Shown: one piece after another, positions 46,484 to 58,000 of the stretch
Layout: each line of letters starts with the position of its first letter
Numbering within the stretch: the first letter of the stretch is position 1
NCBI RefSeq assembly: GCF_010015585.1
Contig: NW_022985108.1
Coordinates: forward strand, 1 to 64,000
DNA: 64,000 nt
Source of the DNA: Eremomyces bilateralis CBS 781.70
Taxonomy: Eukaryota; Ascomycota; Dothideomycetes; Eremomycetales; Eremomycetaceae
Direction of reading: 5' to 3'
Translations under genes and position numbers: made by a program
Notes under the pieces: model-generated
What the model was told of the DNA's origin: nothing
Database searches by the model: none
The model's input: the letters and a program-made list of their open reading frames with translations, nothing else

Positions 46484-46877
46484 GACGTCCCTTAAGCACA
46501 TCGGATATGACTTGTGCCCGGCTCCCCAGGTTGGTGGACGCCAACTTCCAGGGCTTCACGATGTTTCCTTGCTTGAAATTTGCATGTTGAATTCACCAGC
46601 GCTATGCGGCATTTGACTTCATGAGAAGCGAAGTGAATGTGGCACGCATGAAAGTGCAACTGAGGTGTTTCGTTGTTTCCTAATCTGGGGAGAGACGAGA
46701 TCGTGAAGTCCCGTCGGCACACAGACACACAACACGATAACACACCTTCCATCTTGAAATCAATTTCCGCTGCCTTTTTTTCAATCGCTTCTTTCTTTAT
46801 CACCAGGATACTCAAGCTACATTCTTCATTTGCTACCCTCAATTGCGTGGAAGTCAGAAACCACTGGATTCATCATC
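46484..46877. other. Short intergenic with promoter of the following gene
   Basis: 394 bp, pyrimidine-rich near its end, with no coding signal of its own. Confidence 0.5.
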
Positions 46878-49838
46878 ATGCCGACTTTCAATGCTAGGGG
46901 CATCCGTGTTCGGCTGCTCCATTCTGATCTGGTTTCGTCTACTCTGTCAGCCACCGAAGCTCAATTATCGACAAAGCGAGGCCCGGAAGTCTCCGCAAGG
47001 GAAGAACGAGGAACTGCAGCGCTGCTCAAGGGACACCCACTCTATGAGAAGCCGATCCCAGTGGGCCTTGATGCCGACGTGGGAGGAGCGCTCGGCTTTC
47101 TCGGGAACCCGGAGTGTCTCGATGTCCCTTTCTACATGGTCGTGGCCAGTGTTGATCAAAGGGAATCGCCGTCCCCGAATACGCAACAACCTACAGGATC
47201 AATCGAAGACGGTTCGGACATATCCCCTTCTCTAGGGCGGACGACACCCTCGGATCCTCAGAAGGGTATACGGCTTAGGATCACACACAAAGCAGCGCAG
47301 GCATTACTTCCCCGCGGACAGATTACGGAGAGGACCTTAAGCCCGAGTGTTCATGCCTTGTTGCTCTCGTTCAACCTGGCTCGTCCACACACCGCTGCCG
47401 GACTCCACATCCCACTGGTTTCTCCCCATGCAATTGCAGCCTGCATCTCCATCTCGACGAACAATCTTCGTCCCTACGGACAGCGCGACCTCAAAGTCAT
47501 CACCTATCTCAATGGCACGCTTTCCAAGTGTTCGGTCTTGTATTCTAAGCATTTCCTACCTAAACTGAAAGCCTCGTCCACTGGAACGGACGGCAAAACG
47601 CCCCACTGTTTCACTTCCATTGCGGCAGGTCGACGGACTCATCATGCCGTGGAGCGCCCGTGGGTTCTGGTGCCGCCGGGCCTCGAGGTCAATGGGTCGC
47701 TGATGGGTTCACGTCAGCGCTCCCGAGTTCGGCAATCCACTTCTGAAGAACGCTGGGACCAAATCGCCCAGTCGCTGCTCTATGAAGCGGACAAACATGG
47801 TCTTAACGCATCCGGTGGTCATCCGCCATCCGCTGAATATCTTCAAAGTCTTGCAAGCCTGCCCATGCCGGAGGAGTTCGCGCAATTTCAGAAATCGGGA
47901 AGTCATCGTTTCGCCGTCATAGATGTCATGGTCGTCACAGGGAAGATCAAAGCAGGGATGGGCATTCGCACCCCTTGGTTGACCGATCCTGCAGTGTCGA
48001 AAGATCCTAGATACAATCGTCCAGCGCCCAGCCCACCAGTTCGGGAGAGCGAAAGGGAGTGCTGGGCAACAGTCCGACTGCGACACTGGAGGGAGAAGTG
48101 GGCGCAACGAGAGGCAAAAAACCGAGCAAAATCGGCTTTGCGAAACGGAGCAGAGCCGGAAAATACGGCTAATAACTCTGATGTTGATATGGATGCTGAT
48201 AACACGATAATGGCCGAGAGTGAAGAGATCTTGGTCGATCGAAATCAGTCAAGTAGCATCACATCGGCAACAAATCGGGTCACCGACGAGGTCGCGTTGC
48301 TGCCAGTCCTTCCCTCTCGAACTGATGATAGCCCTCAGCCCATCGCAAATGCTCCAACCAACGATGCTGTGCTGCCAGACCCATTCTGCCTAGATCGCTC
48401 CACAGACGCCTCCCAGAAACCTGACCTACCCTCCAAGCAGTCTTTCACTCTCCATGGACCAAATCCGCTGCCCATCCAGCCGCCACCAGCAAGCCCTCCT
48501 ATGAACCTGCGCAGTAACGGTAATATTTCACCCCTGACTCCGCGAAAACCTAGTCCGGAAATCATTGTTTGGACCGAAAGTCCCACGACGGGAATTCCAC
48601 GTTCGAAAACCACTCTGGCTACAGACGACAGTGCTCTCATGAACGGCAAGATGGACAATGCAGTTGAAGAGAAGCGAAACGGATTGAATCTCGTACCGAA
48701 AATCACGCCCATCACTAGGAGAATGGCCAACAATCAGAGCATGTCGGATGAAAATCCCCTCGGCGAACAATCCATCCCGATGCAAGGCACTCCTGCCGAG
48801 ATCATATCCAACATCGCCCAAATCACAACTGGACGCCTAAACGGTCATCATTCTACCCGATCCAACAATTCCACTGACCTCCAGCCGTTCATCAGGTCAG
48901 GCCGAAAGCGCCGCTATTCCGATCTTGTGACCCCCAACTTCCAACCCCAAAAAGTATTCCTCGCAAGCGAACCGGAGAACAACAATTCCACGCTCAAGCA
49001 ATCCCCCCCGAGGATGTTCAGCCCTCAGCACGCATCCCCATTTCAGGACAGCAGCACGCCGGCGCAGGACGACACGACTCCAACGACTGAATCCTCCCGA
49101 CCCGAAATCCGGACGATCGCGTTCAAGTACGCCGATAAGGTGATTCGGAGGGAGAACCTGTCGTCTCCCATCCGCGCATTCTTCAGGGAATATTACCCGC
49201 AGGGCGACATTCCAGATGCGCACCCACCATCCGTCAAGCTGATATCTCCCGACAAGGAGATCATTATGCTGCGATCCAACACCGCGGCGTTCAACTCCCC
49301 AGTGAACGATACGCAGCTCGATATTCCGCTCATGCCACCTCCATCCCCCCCGAAGTCCAGCCGCCCTCCAACGACATCTTCCCAAACGAGGTCGGGTCGA
49401 AGGGTCACATTCCGCATCCCCCAAACCCCAGTATCCGATTCAGAATCCAGTGACAACGACCGCCACAGCTCCCCCGAGTCGGTTTCGCCGACCGCCCGTC
49501 GGCCACGAGGTGCGGGTCTAGCAGTGTCCGCGAGAGGCTATGGCATCCAATCCGGCCCAGCGCACGTCATCGCTAATGAGCAATTCCAGACTCCGGACCT
49601 GTGTCGGTCGGCCGTCATCACGTATGCGGAGGATGGCGATTGGGGGGATGCGGCGGCGGACGGAGGGAATGAGGTGACGAACAGTAGTAGGACGATGAGG
49701 AGCGGGAAGAAGGTCGATGAGAGTGCGAAGGAGGGGAGTAAGCATTTGCCGATTCGGCAGGTGCCAGATGAGCGATGTGCGGATTTTAGGGAGGAGTATG
49801 TGGTGCTCGGGGTGAGATTCGTGGTGCCCGGATTCTAG
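46878..49838 (+). CDS. Large uncharacterised low-complexity protein
   Basis: A single frame of 986 codons from the ATG at 46878 (catcATGCCG, MPTFNARGIRVRLLHSDLVS). An in-frame ATG at 46830 would add 16 residues but lies in a poorer context. Residues about 1-330 look folded (PFYMVVASV, ITHKAAQALLPRGQITERTL, HHAVERPWVLVPPGLEV). The rest is rich in S, P, T and charged residues, with a conserved-looking patch EIRTIAFKYADKVIRRENLS and SPIRAFFREYYPQGD near 750. It ends EEYVVLGVRFVVPGF. I recognise no family. Its length and codon use support a real gene, and a nuclear or scaffold role is only a guess. Confidence 0.7.
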   Translation: MPTFNARGIRVRLLHSDLVSSTLSATEAQLSTKRGPEVSAREERGTAALLKGHPLYEKPIPVGLDADVGGALGFLGNPECLDVPFYMVVASVDQRESPSPNTQQPTGSIEDGSDISPSLGRTTPSDPQKGIRLRITHKAAQALLPRGQITERTLSPSVHALLLSFNLARPHTAAGLHIPLVSPHAIAACISISTNNLRPYGQRDLKVITYLNGTLSKCSVLYSKHFLPKLKASSTGTDGKTPHCFTSIAAGRRTHHAVERPWVLVPPGLEVNGSLMGSRQRSRVRQSTSEERWDQIAQSLLYEADKHGLNASGGHPPSAEYLQSLASLPMPEEFAQFQKSGSHRFAVIDVMVVTGKIKAGMGIRTPWLTDPAVSKDPRYNRPAPSPPVRESERECWATVRLRHWREKWAQREAKNRAKSALRNGAEPENTANNSDVDMDADNTIMAESEEILVDRNQSSSITSATNRVTDEVALLPVLPSRTDDSPQPIANAPTNDAVLPDPFCLDRSTDASQKPDLPSKQSFTLHGPNPLPIQPPPASPPMNLRSNGNISPLTPRKPSPEIIVWTESPTTGIPRSKTTLATDDSALMNGKMDNAVEEKRNGLNLVPKITPITRRMANNQSMSDENPLGEQSIPMQGTPAEIISNIAQITTGRLNGHHSTRSNNSTDLQPFIRSGRKRRYSDLVTPNFQPQKVFLASEPENNNSTLKQSPPRMFSPQHASPFQDSSTPAQDDTTPTTESSRPEIRTIAFKYADKVIRRENLSSPIRAFFREYYPQGDIPDAHPPSVKLISPDKEIIMLRSNTAAFNSPVNDTQLDIPLMPPPSPPKSSRPPTTSSQTRSGRRVTFRIPQTPVSDSESSDNDRHSSPESVSPTARRPRGAGLAVSARGYGIQSGPAHVIANEQFQTPDLCRSAVITYAEDGDWGDAAADGGNEVTNSSRTMRSGKKVDESAKEGSKHLPIRQVPDERCADFREEYVVLGVRFVVPGF

Positions 49839-50719
49839 AAAAGGGAATTGACTTTGATGATGGATATGAAGTCATGGACTTGGGGACACGATTCTCGATG
49901 TTGGGACACCGCTTAGGTCTCCACGGAAAACAACATTCTCTACAGACAGAACGAGGCTCACTTGTTCATCAGCCTGGAGTCTTTTGTATAATTATTAAGC
50001 ATTCCATTTTACAATGAGACACTCTGGTCGGCCCCTTTGGTAGATTGACTGCTTAATCAGATATTCCTCCCCCCTTCCTGCAAAAGCTCTCTAATTCAAA
50101 CAATGGGCCATCTGCAAGTAAATACTCCGTAGACCGCACCCCTCACCAGATGACCACTCTCCCAACGCTCCCTTCGCCTCTTCCACGCGCTTAGCCGCGC
50201 TAGCCCAACCGTTCCACAGCAACCGCCCTTCTGTATCTGCATGCCACCACATCCACGGCAACACTGCAAGGATCCGCCCCAACAATGCCCCTTGTATGCA
50301 GTCTCGTGTTCCGGTCCCCCGGCGGCACCGCATATCTCGCGTGGAGAGCAACCATGCCGCTGCAGGAAACAAGATATCGCCGTGCAACGCGACACGGATG
50401 AACAATTGTGGTCTGACTCCTCGCCCGTGGAGGTCAGCAGTGTGCCATACGCTTCGACTGACATGTCACTTCCGCTGCGCAGTGCCGGGGCCGCACCCGT
50501 GAGCAGGTGATGAGGGTGGCGTCGTACGGGGTGGAATGACGAGAGTGTGAGTGGGGATGGGGAATTTCCCGATATGCCGCATTGATGGGAGATATTTTGA
50601 GAGCGTTGAGGTCGTTGCCCCTTGCGACGATTGGCGACAATATTCCCTGCCGCGTGCGCATGGATATCGGGAGTTGGAGATGGACGGGACAGGTAATTTG
50701 GCAGAACTCGTAGCGTTTT
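49839..50719. other. Intergenic with one ambiguous minus-strand frame
   Basis: A minus-strand frame open from about 50475 to 50091 gives products such as LPWMWWHADTEGRLLWNGWA. It has no good start and overlaps equally long frames. It may be a chance frame or a lost exon. The stretch also holds the 3' ends of the two convergent flanking genes. Confidence 0.35.
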
Positions 50720-52012
50720 TCAGACAAGAAACGTCCAGTAGCTTGGGAAAACCAACTCCTCTTCAAAGATGCGTCGAACCTGCTGCAGCACGAACTGCTC
50801 GACTTTTCCAACGTTCTTGAGCACCGGTTTGCCATTTTCTTTCTGCCCAATCTCGCTCTCAACCTTAATCTCCTCCAACAGCCCATGCCTTCCTCTGGTT
50901 CCGTCTTCTTGCGCCATGTTGCCCTCAGCCGTGTTGCTCTCACCCACCCGTGACTCTCCTAGCATCAACTCCGCATCTTCCGGGCCCAGGAAACAAAAGT
51001 GCGCTCGCCGCCTGATGTACGCCAGGATCGCCACCCCATCGAACGACACACCCGTGATGTTCAGTTTAAGCGGGATTCCGACGAAGCTCGGCATCGGGTA
51101 GTCAAGTAGTAGGTCCGCCGTCAACGCCAGCCGCACATCCCCCAAGTACTTCACATGGCAGATAACCTGCATGTCCGTCGGATTCCGCTCCCGCTGCGCA
51201 TTCGACGCCGCATCCCGCTCCCCCGCCGACGCCGAGTCCTGAAAGTTCAGCTCCCCATCGTCCCCCACGCTAGACCCGCTGTCACTCGTTCGCTGCTTCG
51301 AGGTCGGCCGCGTCGATAGCCCGGGCGACGAGGGCGGCGTGATGGAGCTGGTGGACACGGAATGCTTATGGCTGGGCCGTCGCGCGTCCGGGGAGTCGCG
51401 CCGCAGCGGCAGCGATTCATGCCAGTGGCTGGGGAATTTCGCGCCCGCGACGGCGGCGAGGGGTGTCGTGCTGCCGGAAAGGCCGGCACCCATGTGGAAG
51501 TAGCTAAAATTGGCGGTGCCTCCTGAGATAGGGGGAGGTGGGAACTGCCGGGGATGGCCGTGGTGGATTTGATGGGCGGATGGGCGTAGGGTGGCGGTGC
51601 TGGAGGAGAGGTCTTCGCCGGGTGGTGGCTGAGATTGCGACTTGCGTGTCTTTCGACTCGGTTTCCCATGCTCTTCCACTGATCGATTCTGGCGGGCATC
51701 TAACTGGATATCTCTTTCTACTGGGGATGCCTGCGTGGGGGGCGCGGAGTGCGACGACTCCGCGGAATCCTCCTCGTCACTGTAGTCGTTGTCGTCATCG
51801 TCATAAAACTCCGGGAGAGGATCGCAGATATCTTTGATCTCGACTTCCGGCGCTATTCTTCCAAATTCGAACGAATGGACGCGAACAGAACTGATAAACC
51901 GGGGTAAAGGGATGTTTTGGAATTTGTCGTCGATGAAGTCGCGAATCTGGGCGGCGAGGGCTTCTCCATCAGGACCTGATGTAAGGGCTTCCCAATCAAG
52001 CTCTACCGACAT
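50720..52012 (-). CDS. mdm12: Mdm12, ERMES complex subunit
   Basis: A single uninterrupted frame of 430 codons. It begins MSVELDWEALTSGPDGEALA, the conserved Mdm12 start, followed by an SMP (lipid-binding) domain split by a low-complexity insert. Halves are recognisable at DDKFQNIPLPRFISSVRVHS and MQVICHVKYLGDVRLALTAD, with SFVGIPLKLNITGVSFDGVA after. It closes with VEQFVLQQVRRIFEEELVFP. Mdm12 is the soluble bridge of the ER-mitochondria tether, joining Mmm1 and Mdm34 and moving phospholipids. An acidic insert (YDDDDNDYSDEEDSAESSHS) near residue 75 is normal in filamentous fungi. The gene looks intact. Confidence 0.95.
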   Translation of the reverse strand: MSVELDWEALTSGPDGEALAAQIRDFIDDKFQNIPLPRFISSVRVHSFEFGRIAPEVEIKDICDPLPEFYDDDDNDYSDEEDSAESSHSAPPTQASPVERDIQLDARQNRSVEEHGKPSRKTRKSQSQPPPGEDLSSSTATLRPSAHQIHHGHPRQFPPPPISGGTANFSYFHMGAGLSGSTTPLAAVAGAKFPSHWHESLPLRRDSPDARRPSHKHSVSTSSITPPSSPGLSTRPTSKQRTSDSGSSVGDDGELNFQDSASAGERDAASNAQRERNPTDMQVICHVKYLGDVRLALTADLLLDYPMPSFVGIPLKLNITGVSFDGVAILAYIRRRAHFCFLGPEDAELMLGESRVGESNTAEGNMAQEDGTRGRHGLLEEIKVESEIGQKENGKPVLKNVGKVEQFVLQQVRRIFEEELVFPSYWTFLV

Positions 52013-55000
52013 GACGCTCCAATTGTCATCAGAATATAATTCTAATAGACAGTATGGTAGGCGTCTTCATGTACTAAGTTTATTGAATTTTGCATGGATG
52101 GACGTGAGTTACTTGCAGCAAGTTCCTTTTAACGGAGGTTACTCCGAGGAATATCAAAATGACTCGGCTAAACTTGCCATTTCCGTTTCCACCTAACCTC
52201 CTATTTCTCTCACGCTTCACCATTCATGTTGGTTGCAACTTGCAACGCATCACTCACCTCTATCTTGCTCTCTGCACTATGCACCACATCCGGATAATTT
52301 ACCGACGACCACTCGCGTTCGAGGATACCATAGCTATAGACATCTCCTTCCGATGTCTTGCCCTAAGCCCTAAAACGCTCCATCCTACCGAACACAACGC
52401 TTCCATTTTTGCTTGGTGGCGTCTGCATCGACCGTTTTTGTACCACATATATTGCACGGCAGGCATCGAATATCGATAGCAAGGCTCGAGAAGCTCAATA
52501 TTTGTCCGTCGTCAAGATGCCTGTCGAGTATCGCAGCCATGAACTCGATGGCTCTTATCTGACATATGACATATTATCGTATACTGGGTATCTCATATTG
52601 CGTCAGATAGAGACACCTGTCCTATCACCGTCCTCTCATCGTCACCCTTCTCGCTCTTGTACGCCTAATTATTGACGGTACACACCGGTTCAACTATAGG
52701 GTCTTTCGGAGAATCGCCGCATCTCCCCGCTTGAAAACGTCCCCAGGAAGCATGCCAAACCTTGATATCTTCCCCCGCAAGTGTTGCTTCGAATTAGTGG
52801 CATTGGAACGCTAAATATGATATTTCGCCAGCATCTGCAAACTACTAATTACTAACGCAAGTCATCTGAACTGGAAGCACGACGCGCATCCCCGGACCAA
52901 TTGGAACCAGGCGACGGCGCAAGGGTGATGGGGTAGTTAAGCAACGGGACGGGCGAAGTAAGGAATGGTCAGAATCGAGTGGGGTGCTTCAATAAAGAGC
53001 TTGGGATGTAAAGGTTGCGATGGCGATTATGCGAGCGTGCTTTTCGGTCACAGAGAAAAGATGGTGTGCTGCGATAGCAGACGGTATGACAGTCAACGGC
53101 ACATCTAGGGGGAAAACGGCAAGTTGAAGCACTTCTTGTTGAGATACATGTAGGTACATCCGATGAGCGTACCGGTACATATATGTTGGACGGTTAGGAT
53201 CTCTACCAAGCAGTTACCGTTGAACATCTTCGCAGGGATCGCATTGATCCAGCGGCTCTCCTGCCTTTGATCGTCAATGTAAGAAATATATTTAAATAAA
53301 GTATTCTTCTGACCGCATAGACAGCCTCTTCAACTGTGGGCGAAATATCAGTTCAACAAATTGGGCGTGTCGAGCTGAGGTTATCTACCTGTCTCATGTC
53401 TCAGTCGCCACAATATCACTACTAATGTATCAAAGTGGTAGACTACCGGACATCGGTCGAGAATCCCTCGCTGGACCATGTCACCCTGAACCTAGGCTTC
53501 TGGGACTGATTACTCTCTCATTAACAGCACCCTTGATACGGTGGCACGTCGGGTATCCTGGTGTGACATTTATCCATCACAGCCCAGGCATTGGTTTACA
53601 TCGGACGGTCTCATGAAGTCCACATCGCCTGCCTATCATGCCATCCAATATAGAAACGGAGGTACTTCGGTGATTCGGTCCATCGCACTACGAGAACGAC
53701 AATCCGCCCGTAATCCGGCCAACCTTACACGACCATCCAAGGTATTTGCGTATCGGATCCGAATTGCGCAACATCCATCCGCATCATGATTCGCGCCCAT
53801 GTCCCCCTCATTAACAACGTTTCGTCCATTAATTGTGGAAAATTGCGAGGACGCGAGATGCAATGCCATCCACCATATTACGTCATGTATTGCGGCCATG
53901 CTGTCTTCGTCCCCGTCTGCATGCGGCTTCCCAACAACGGGCCTCATTGGAAGAGTCGCTCTCAACACATTCTCGCCGAGATTCCGAGGTTCAGGATGGA
54001 ACCGGTAGGGAGGGTACCACGGTACATACCATGAGTGCACATGGGTTGCCACGTTTTATGGGCAAGGAGGTTGCTTGAAGGAGAGTCTGGTACATCCCGA
54101 ATGTGAGATCTAAACAGATGAGTGGCGATCACATAGAAAGATACATCTACCGGATGGTCAACATGCACAGCACGAATTTTTTGCCTAGATTCCTTTCCCA
54201 TTCGGGACTGTCCGCTTGCGCTTCATCTAAGCGAGGATATTCGAGCAACGTACATGGTACATGGGCGGACAGGCCTTCGCTTCGGGCCGAATGCTTCAAG
54301 AACTTGGTTTTGGTGGATCGGATCGCGATCTCACGCAAAGGAAAGACAGTGGAAAGGCAGTTCGACATGTGAAAATTGGCAAAAGAAATATGCATTTGCT
54401 CATAATCATATCCTTGCCGCCGAAGACCATGCGGCCGCGCTGCAGGATTGCAGGCCTGCAGACATCATCGATGAGAAACTCGTGAAACCGGGAAGTCGTA
54501 CATCGGATTCTCTCAGAAAGAACAAAAGCCAATTGTTTGAGATTAAGCCCAATATGTCGTAATCAGCCAAGCCAGGCCATTTGCTTTTGTGTCCTCCCAA
54601 AAAAGTCGCAATCTAGAACGCCCAATATCCAAAAAGCTCGGGTTCAAAACATTGAAAGACTGCCCATTCTATGAAATACCCACAATCCAAATTGCAACAA
54701 TAAGAAGAAGAAGTGTGTCCCATCTGACTCGCTTCGCTAGCGACTCCTGATATCCATGAAAGCACATTTTGTGAGCGGGAATTCGTATAACCATCCCGAT
54801 TAGCCAGCGCCAGCAAATGCTCAGAAGGACGCTCAAGGAAGAAAGGAAGGGCGGAGAATGCAGAAAGCTACGGAGAAAGCTAGCCATCGTACGGTGTTCA
54901 TTTCAGTATTCGTGGATAATCTCCGCGTGGGGAAGAGATCGAAGAAGCCAACTCGCTCAACATTTCAAAAGCAGCGCCCGATGAGGCTAAGTGAAAAGGG

Positions 55001-58000
55001 AATGAGCTCTCGCTCCACGAACAACAATTCGATTCCCGAAATAGCGGAAGATTGCAATAAACAGCGACAACGGCCAGCGGGTGGGGTTTCGGCATGCTGC
55101 GTGGTTGTGCCGTACGGAGATTTCTTGTTTGATTTCGATTTTGCTTTGACGCCTGGCGGGAACAATGGTCGAAACTACATTCAGCGCGTGACCCTCGCGT
55201 CGGGTTCGTGTGTTCGGCCGCTTGTACGTTTCGAGAAAGCATAATTATCGAAAGGAAGACCAAAAATGTCAACGACCCGCGTTTACGGAATTCTCCCATG
55301 TGTTGGTGGTATAATACGACCATGCTGTGTCACTCGTCCGCGTCGATAATCCATACCCAGTTCCTTCACGCTCGATCGGATAGGCTTCTTTGTTGACAGC
55401 TAGGCGTCCCATTGTTAAATCCCTCCTTCTCGCGAGCCCACCAATCCCGCCCATATAGCTGGAAATTTTCCCTGCCATTCTTCTCATTGCTCGCTGCTCA
55501 GGCATCACCGGGAATCCCTCCGCTCACCACGTTGGATTAACGATTGTTTGAAGTTCGCTGCGGTGGCTGCGTCTCTTGTGTAACGTGCTACGGCGGTGTT
55601 GTGGCCGACGGCCCGTTGACAGTTGAACACCATGGATGTTTGACAGGCGTGACAATCAATCAGGAACACGTTTTCTTGTCCTGTTCGTTGCGAGGGCAAT
55701 GGTGACTCCAGTGGTATGACAACGACTCGGCGAAAAGGGGGAATAAGCCGGGAGGATGGGAAGTGGTATGCACCAAAGAAAATGAGCTCGTCTCGTTGCG
55801 GTCGTTGGATGTGTTTTCGGGCCTCTTCTGTCGTCCCTTCAGTCCTTCTGCGTGTTGGCTGCTGGTTCGCGAAATAAAAAATGCCTGCCGTTGTTTTCCC
55901 AGATACGGTATGGAGCCGATCCTTTCAAATTTGTTTCCCAATCCCAAATATTCCCTCTTCAATTTCAAAATCCGGAACCAGGCAGAAAAGCAGCCAAACC
56001 CGACCAACAGCAAAATTTGAGCGTGACCTCTTCTTCGAACGGAGGGCTGTGTGGGACAATTTTTAGTGGTGAGGAGCAGTCAGGGATCGCAGTCGTCGCA
56101 TTTCTCGTCGTGTTTGACTTGTTTCGTCTTGATCTCGTTCGGCCCGCAAGTCCGGCCTGGCGTCCTCGATTTAGCACATGGTGCAATTCCATCGTCCATG
56201 TAATGACCACATCCGTATACGTGAATTACTCGTGTACACATCTTCGCGATTGAAGTGTTCGCAGCAAATGCGCTGCGGGACGTCCTTGAGGCGGGGCTTT
56301 TTTACCGGACGGGAGCAATGAAAGAGATGGGAGCCCCAAGTAGAGGTACAGCCAATTGGTACCGGAGTTGGGATTCTGCAATTGGTCTTTGTTGGGCGTC
56401 GAAATCCCGGTGAGGGTCGGCGGGGATCGTCACAATTGAACTGGTAGCGGGGTAGATTGCCTCAGCAATTGAATTGTTTTCGAAGAATAGGCGTAGGAGA
56501 ACCGAAAGATGTCGGTTTCGTGGATCGGATGCGTGGGAGGGCTTTCCGGAATGACGAGGCAAGGAATCGAAACCACAACAGATCAACGAGGTCGGCCCGC
56601 GACTCTTTTATCCTCTTTTCAAGCTCCTGGCAAGACTCAGAGCAAGTGAGGTCGTGACAGGTGAAGAAGATGTGAGGTGTCAGAGAGGCACCATTCACCG
56701 GGCCTCTAAGGATACTAATAAAGTGGGTAATAGATGCGGCTTTCCCCTCGGCCCTGACAAGTATCGAGGTAATCGAGGCAAGGTACGGCGTTAGGTGGGA
56801 ATATGGTGCTGACCGGCGGAGCGGATGCAACCCCGTAGGTGATATGAAGCAAAGAAAGGGATCTCAAAGGCACATCACACATGAGAGACAAGTATCTCTT
56901 CTGCTTCGTCTTCTGATGCTGCTTCAGATGTAGGTATGTCCAAGGCCGGGAGTAGACATGCAATAGTAGTAGATGTCGGGGAGGAATGGGGAGCAGCAAA
57001 AGCAAGCGGGAAAAAAAACCAACAGCGTTCCAAACAGCAGTCCGTGGGATTATAAGTCCAGGTCATTGACGGAAATGACAGAACGGGAACAGGCCACAGG
57101 TTCCAAAGACCCAGGAGTTAGATTGTTATTGCCTCCCGTTTGCAACATTGAGTGCGACGGGCCAGGCATGTCTAATTCGTCTGGAGGTCCTGGATTCGCA
57201 AAAGACGTGGAAGGGTACGGACAGCCGTTTTGGCGCGTCCACACGCGGGAAGGCCAGCAACCATGGAGACCACTCAGACCAGACACCAGAAAACCAGACA
57301 TGGAGACTGGAGAGGCAAGGAACGTGGAAAGTCCTTGTACAATATTACATACGGGCCAAAAAGTTACTCTTGCCATTCGACCCAGGAGTGATCAATCAGT
57401 CTCCGGTAGCAGGCTAGGGCCCCTTCCATCACCTATTCGGGCGCGATGCCGGGGACATGGGGACCACGCCAGGGTCATACCGATGCCATCTTCAATAGAT
57501 GAGTAGCCAGCTTCCCTGTGATGAAGATGGCGCGGAAGACCAATGGTGATGCCGGGCAACGCTAGCGCCACAGAGGGATACATCTGGGCTCTGGACTGGC
57601 CCTCCCTGCGGCAAAAAACCTCAGACACGGCCAATAATTCCTTGCCTTGAGCGTCTTTTCCTTGATCAACCAACCCCCGTAAACGTTCGTTTCCACTAGA
57701 GAAGCTTACCCTGGTTTCTAATAGGTAGGTACCTACTAGGACTCCGTACACCTTGTAACTTGTTCCTTTAGAGGGTGCGTGGCCTGCTGGGGTATTGGAC
57801 CCTTCATCCTTCGACTGGATGTAGGACACACATAACCTCTGTGTCCAGTATCGAAAGCCAACGGTGACCAGACCATCCTCTGCTAATCTACTTTACATGG
57901 AAGGGGAGGCTGTATTTCTAGAAAATTATGGAGAAGCCCTGCCCCTTCGGCAGCTATCGTGCTGACTTACACAGCACACACATACAGAGGTCAGATCTCC

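Noticed and set aside
53636-54052. 138-codon minus-strand gene
   Set aside because: Three plus-strand frames of 69-82 codons cover the same bases, and nothing supports either strand.
56973-57506. 177-codon plus-strand gene in the gene-free stretch
   Set aside because: Composition is unremarkable, there is no motif, and a 108-codon frame covers the opposite strand. Chance is likelier, though RNA data could change this.
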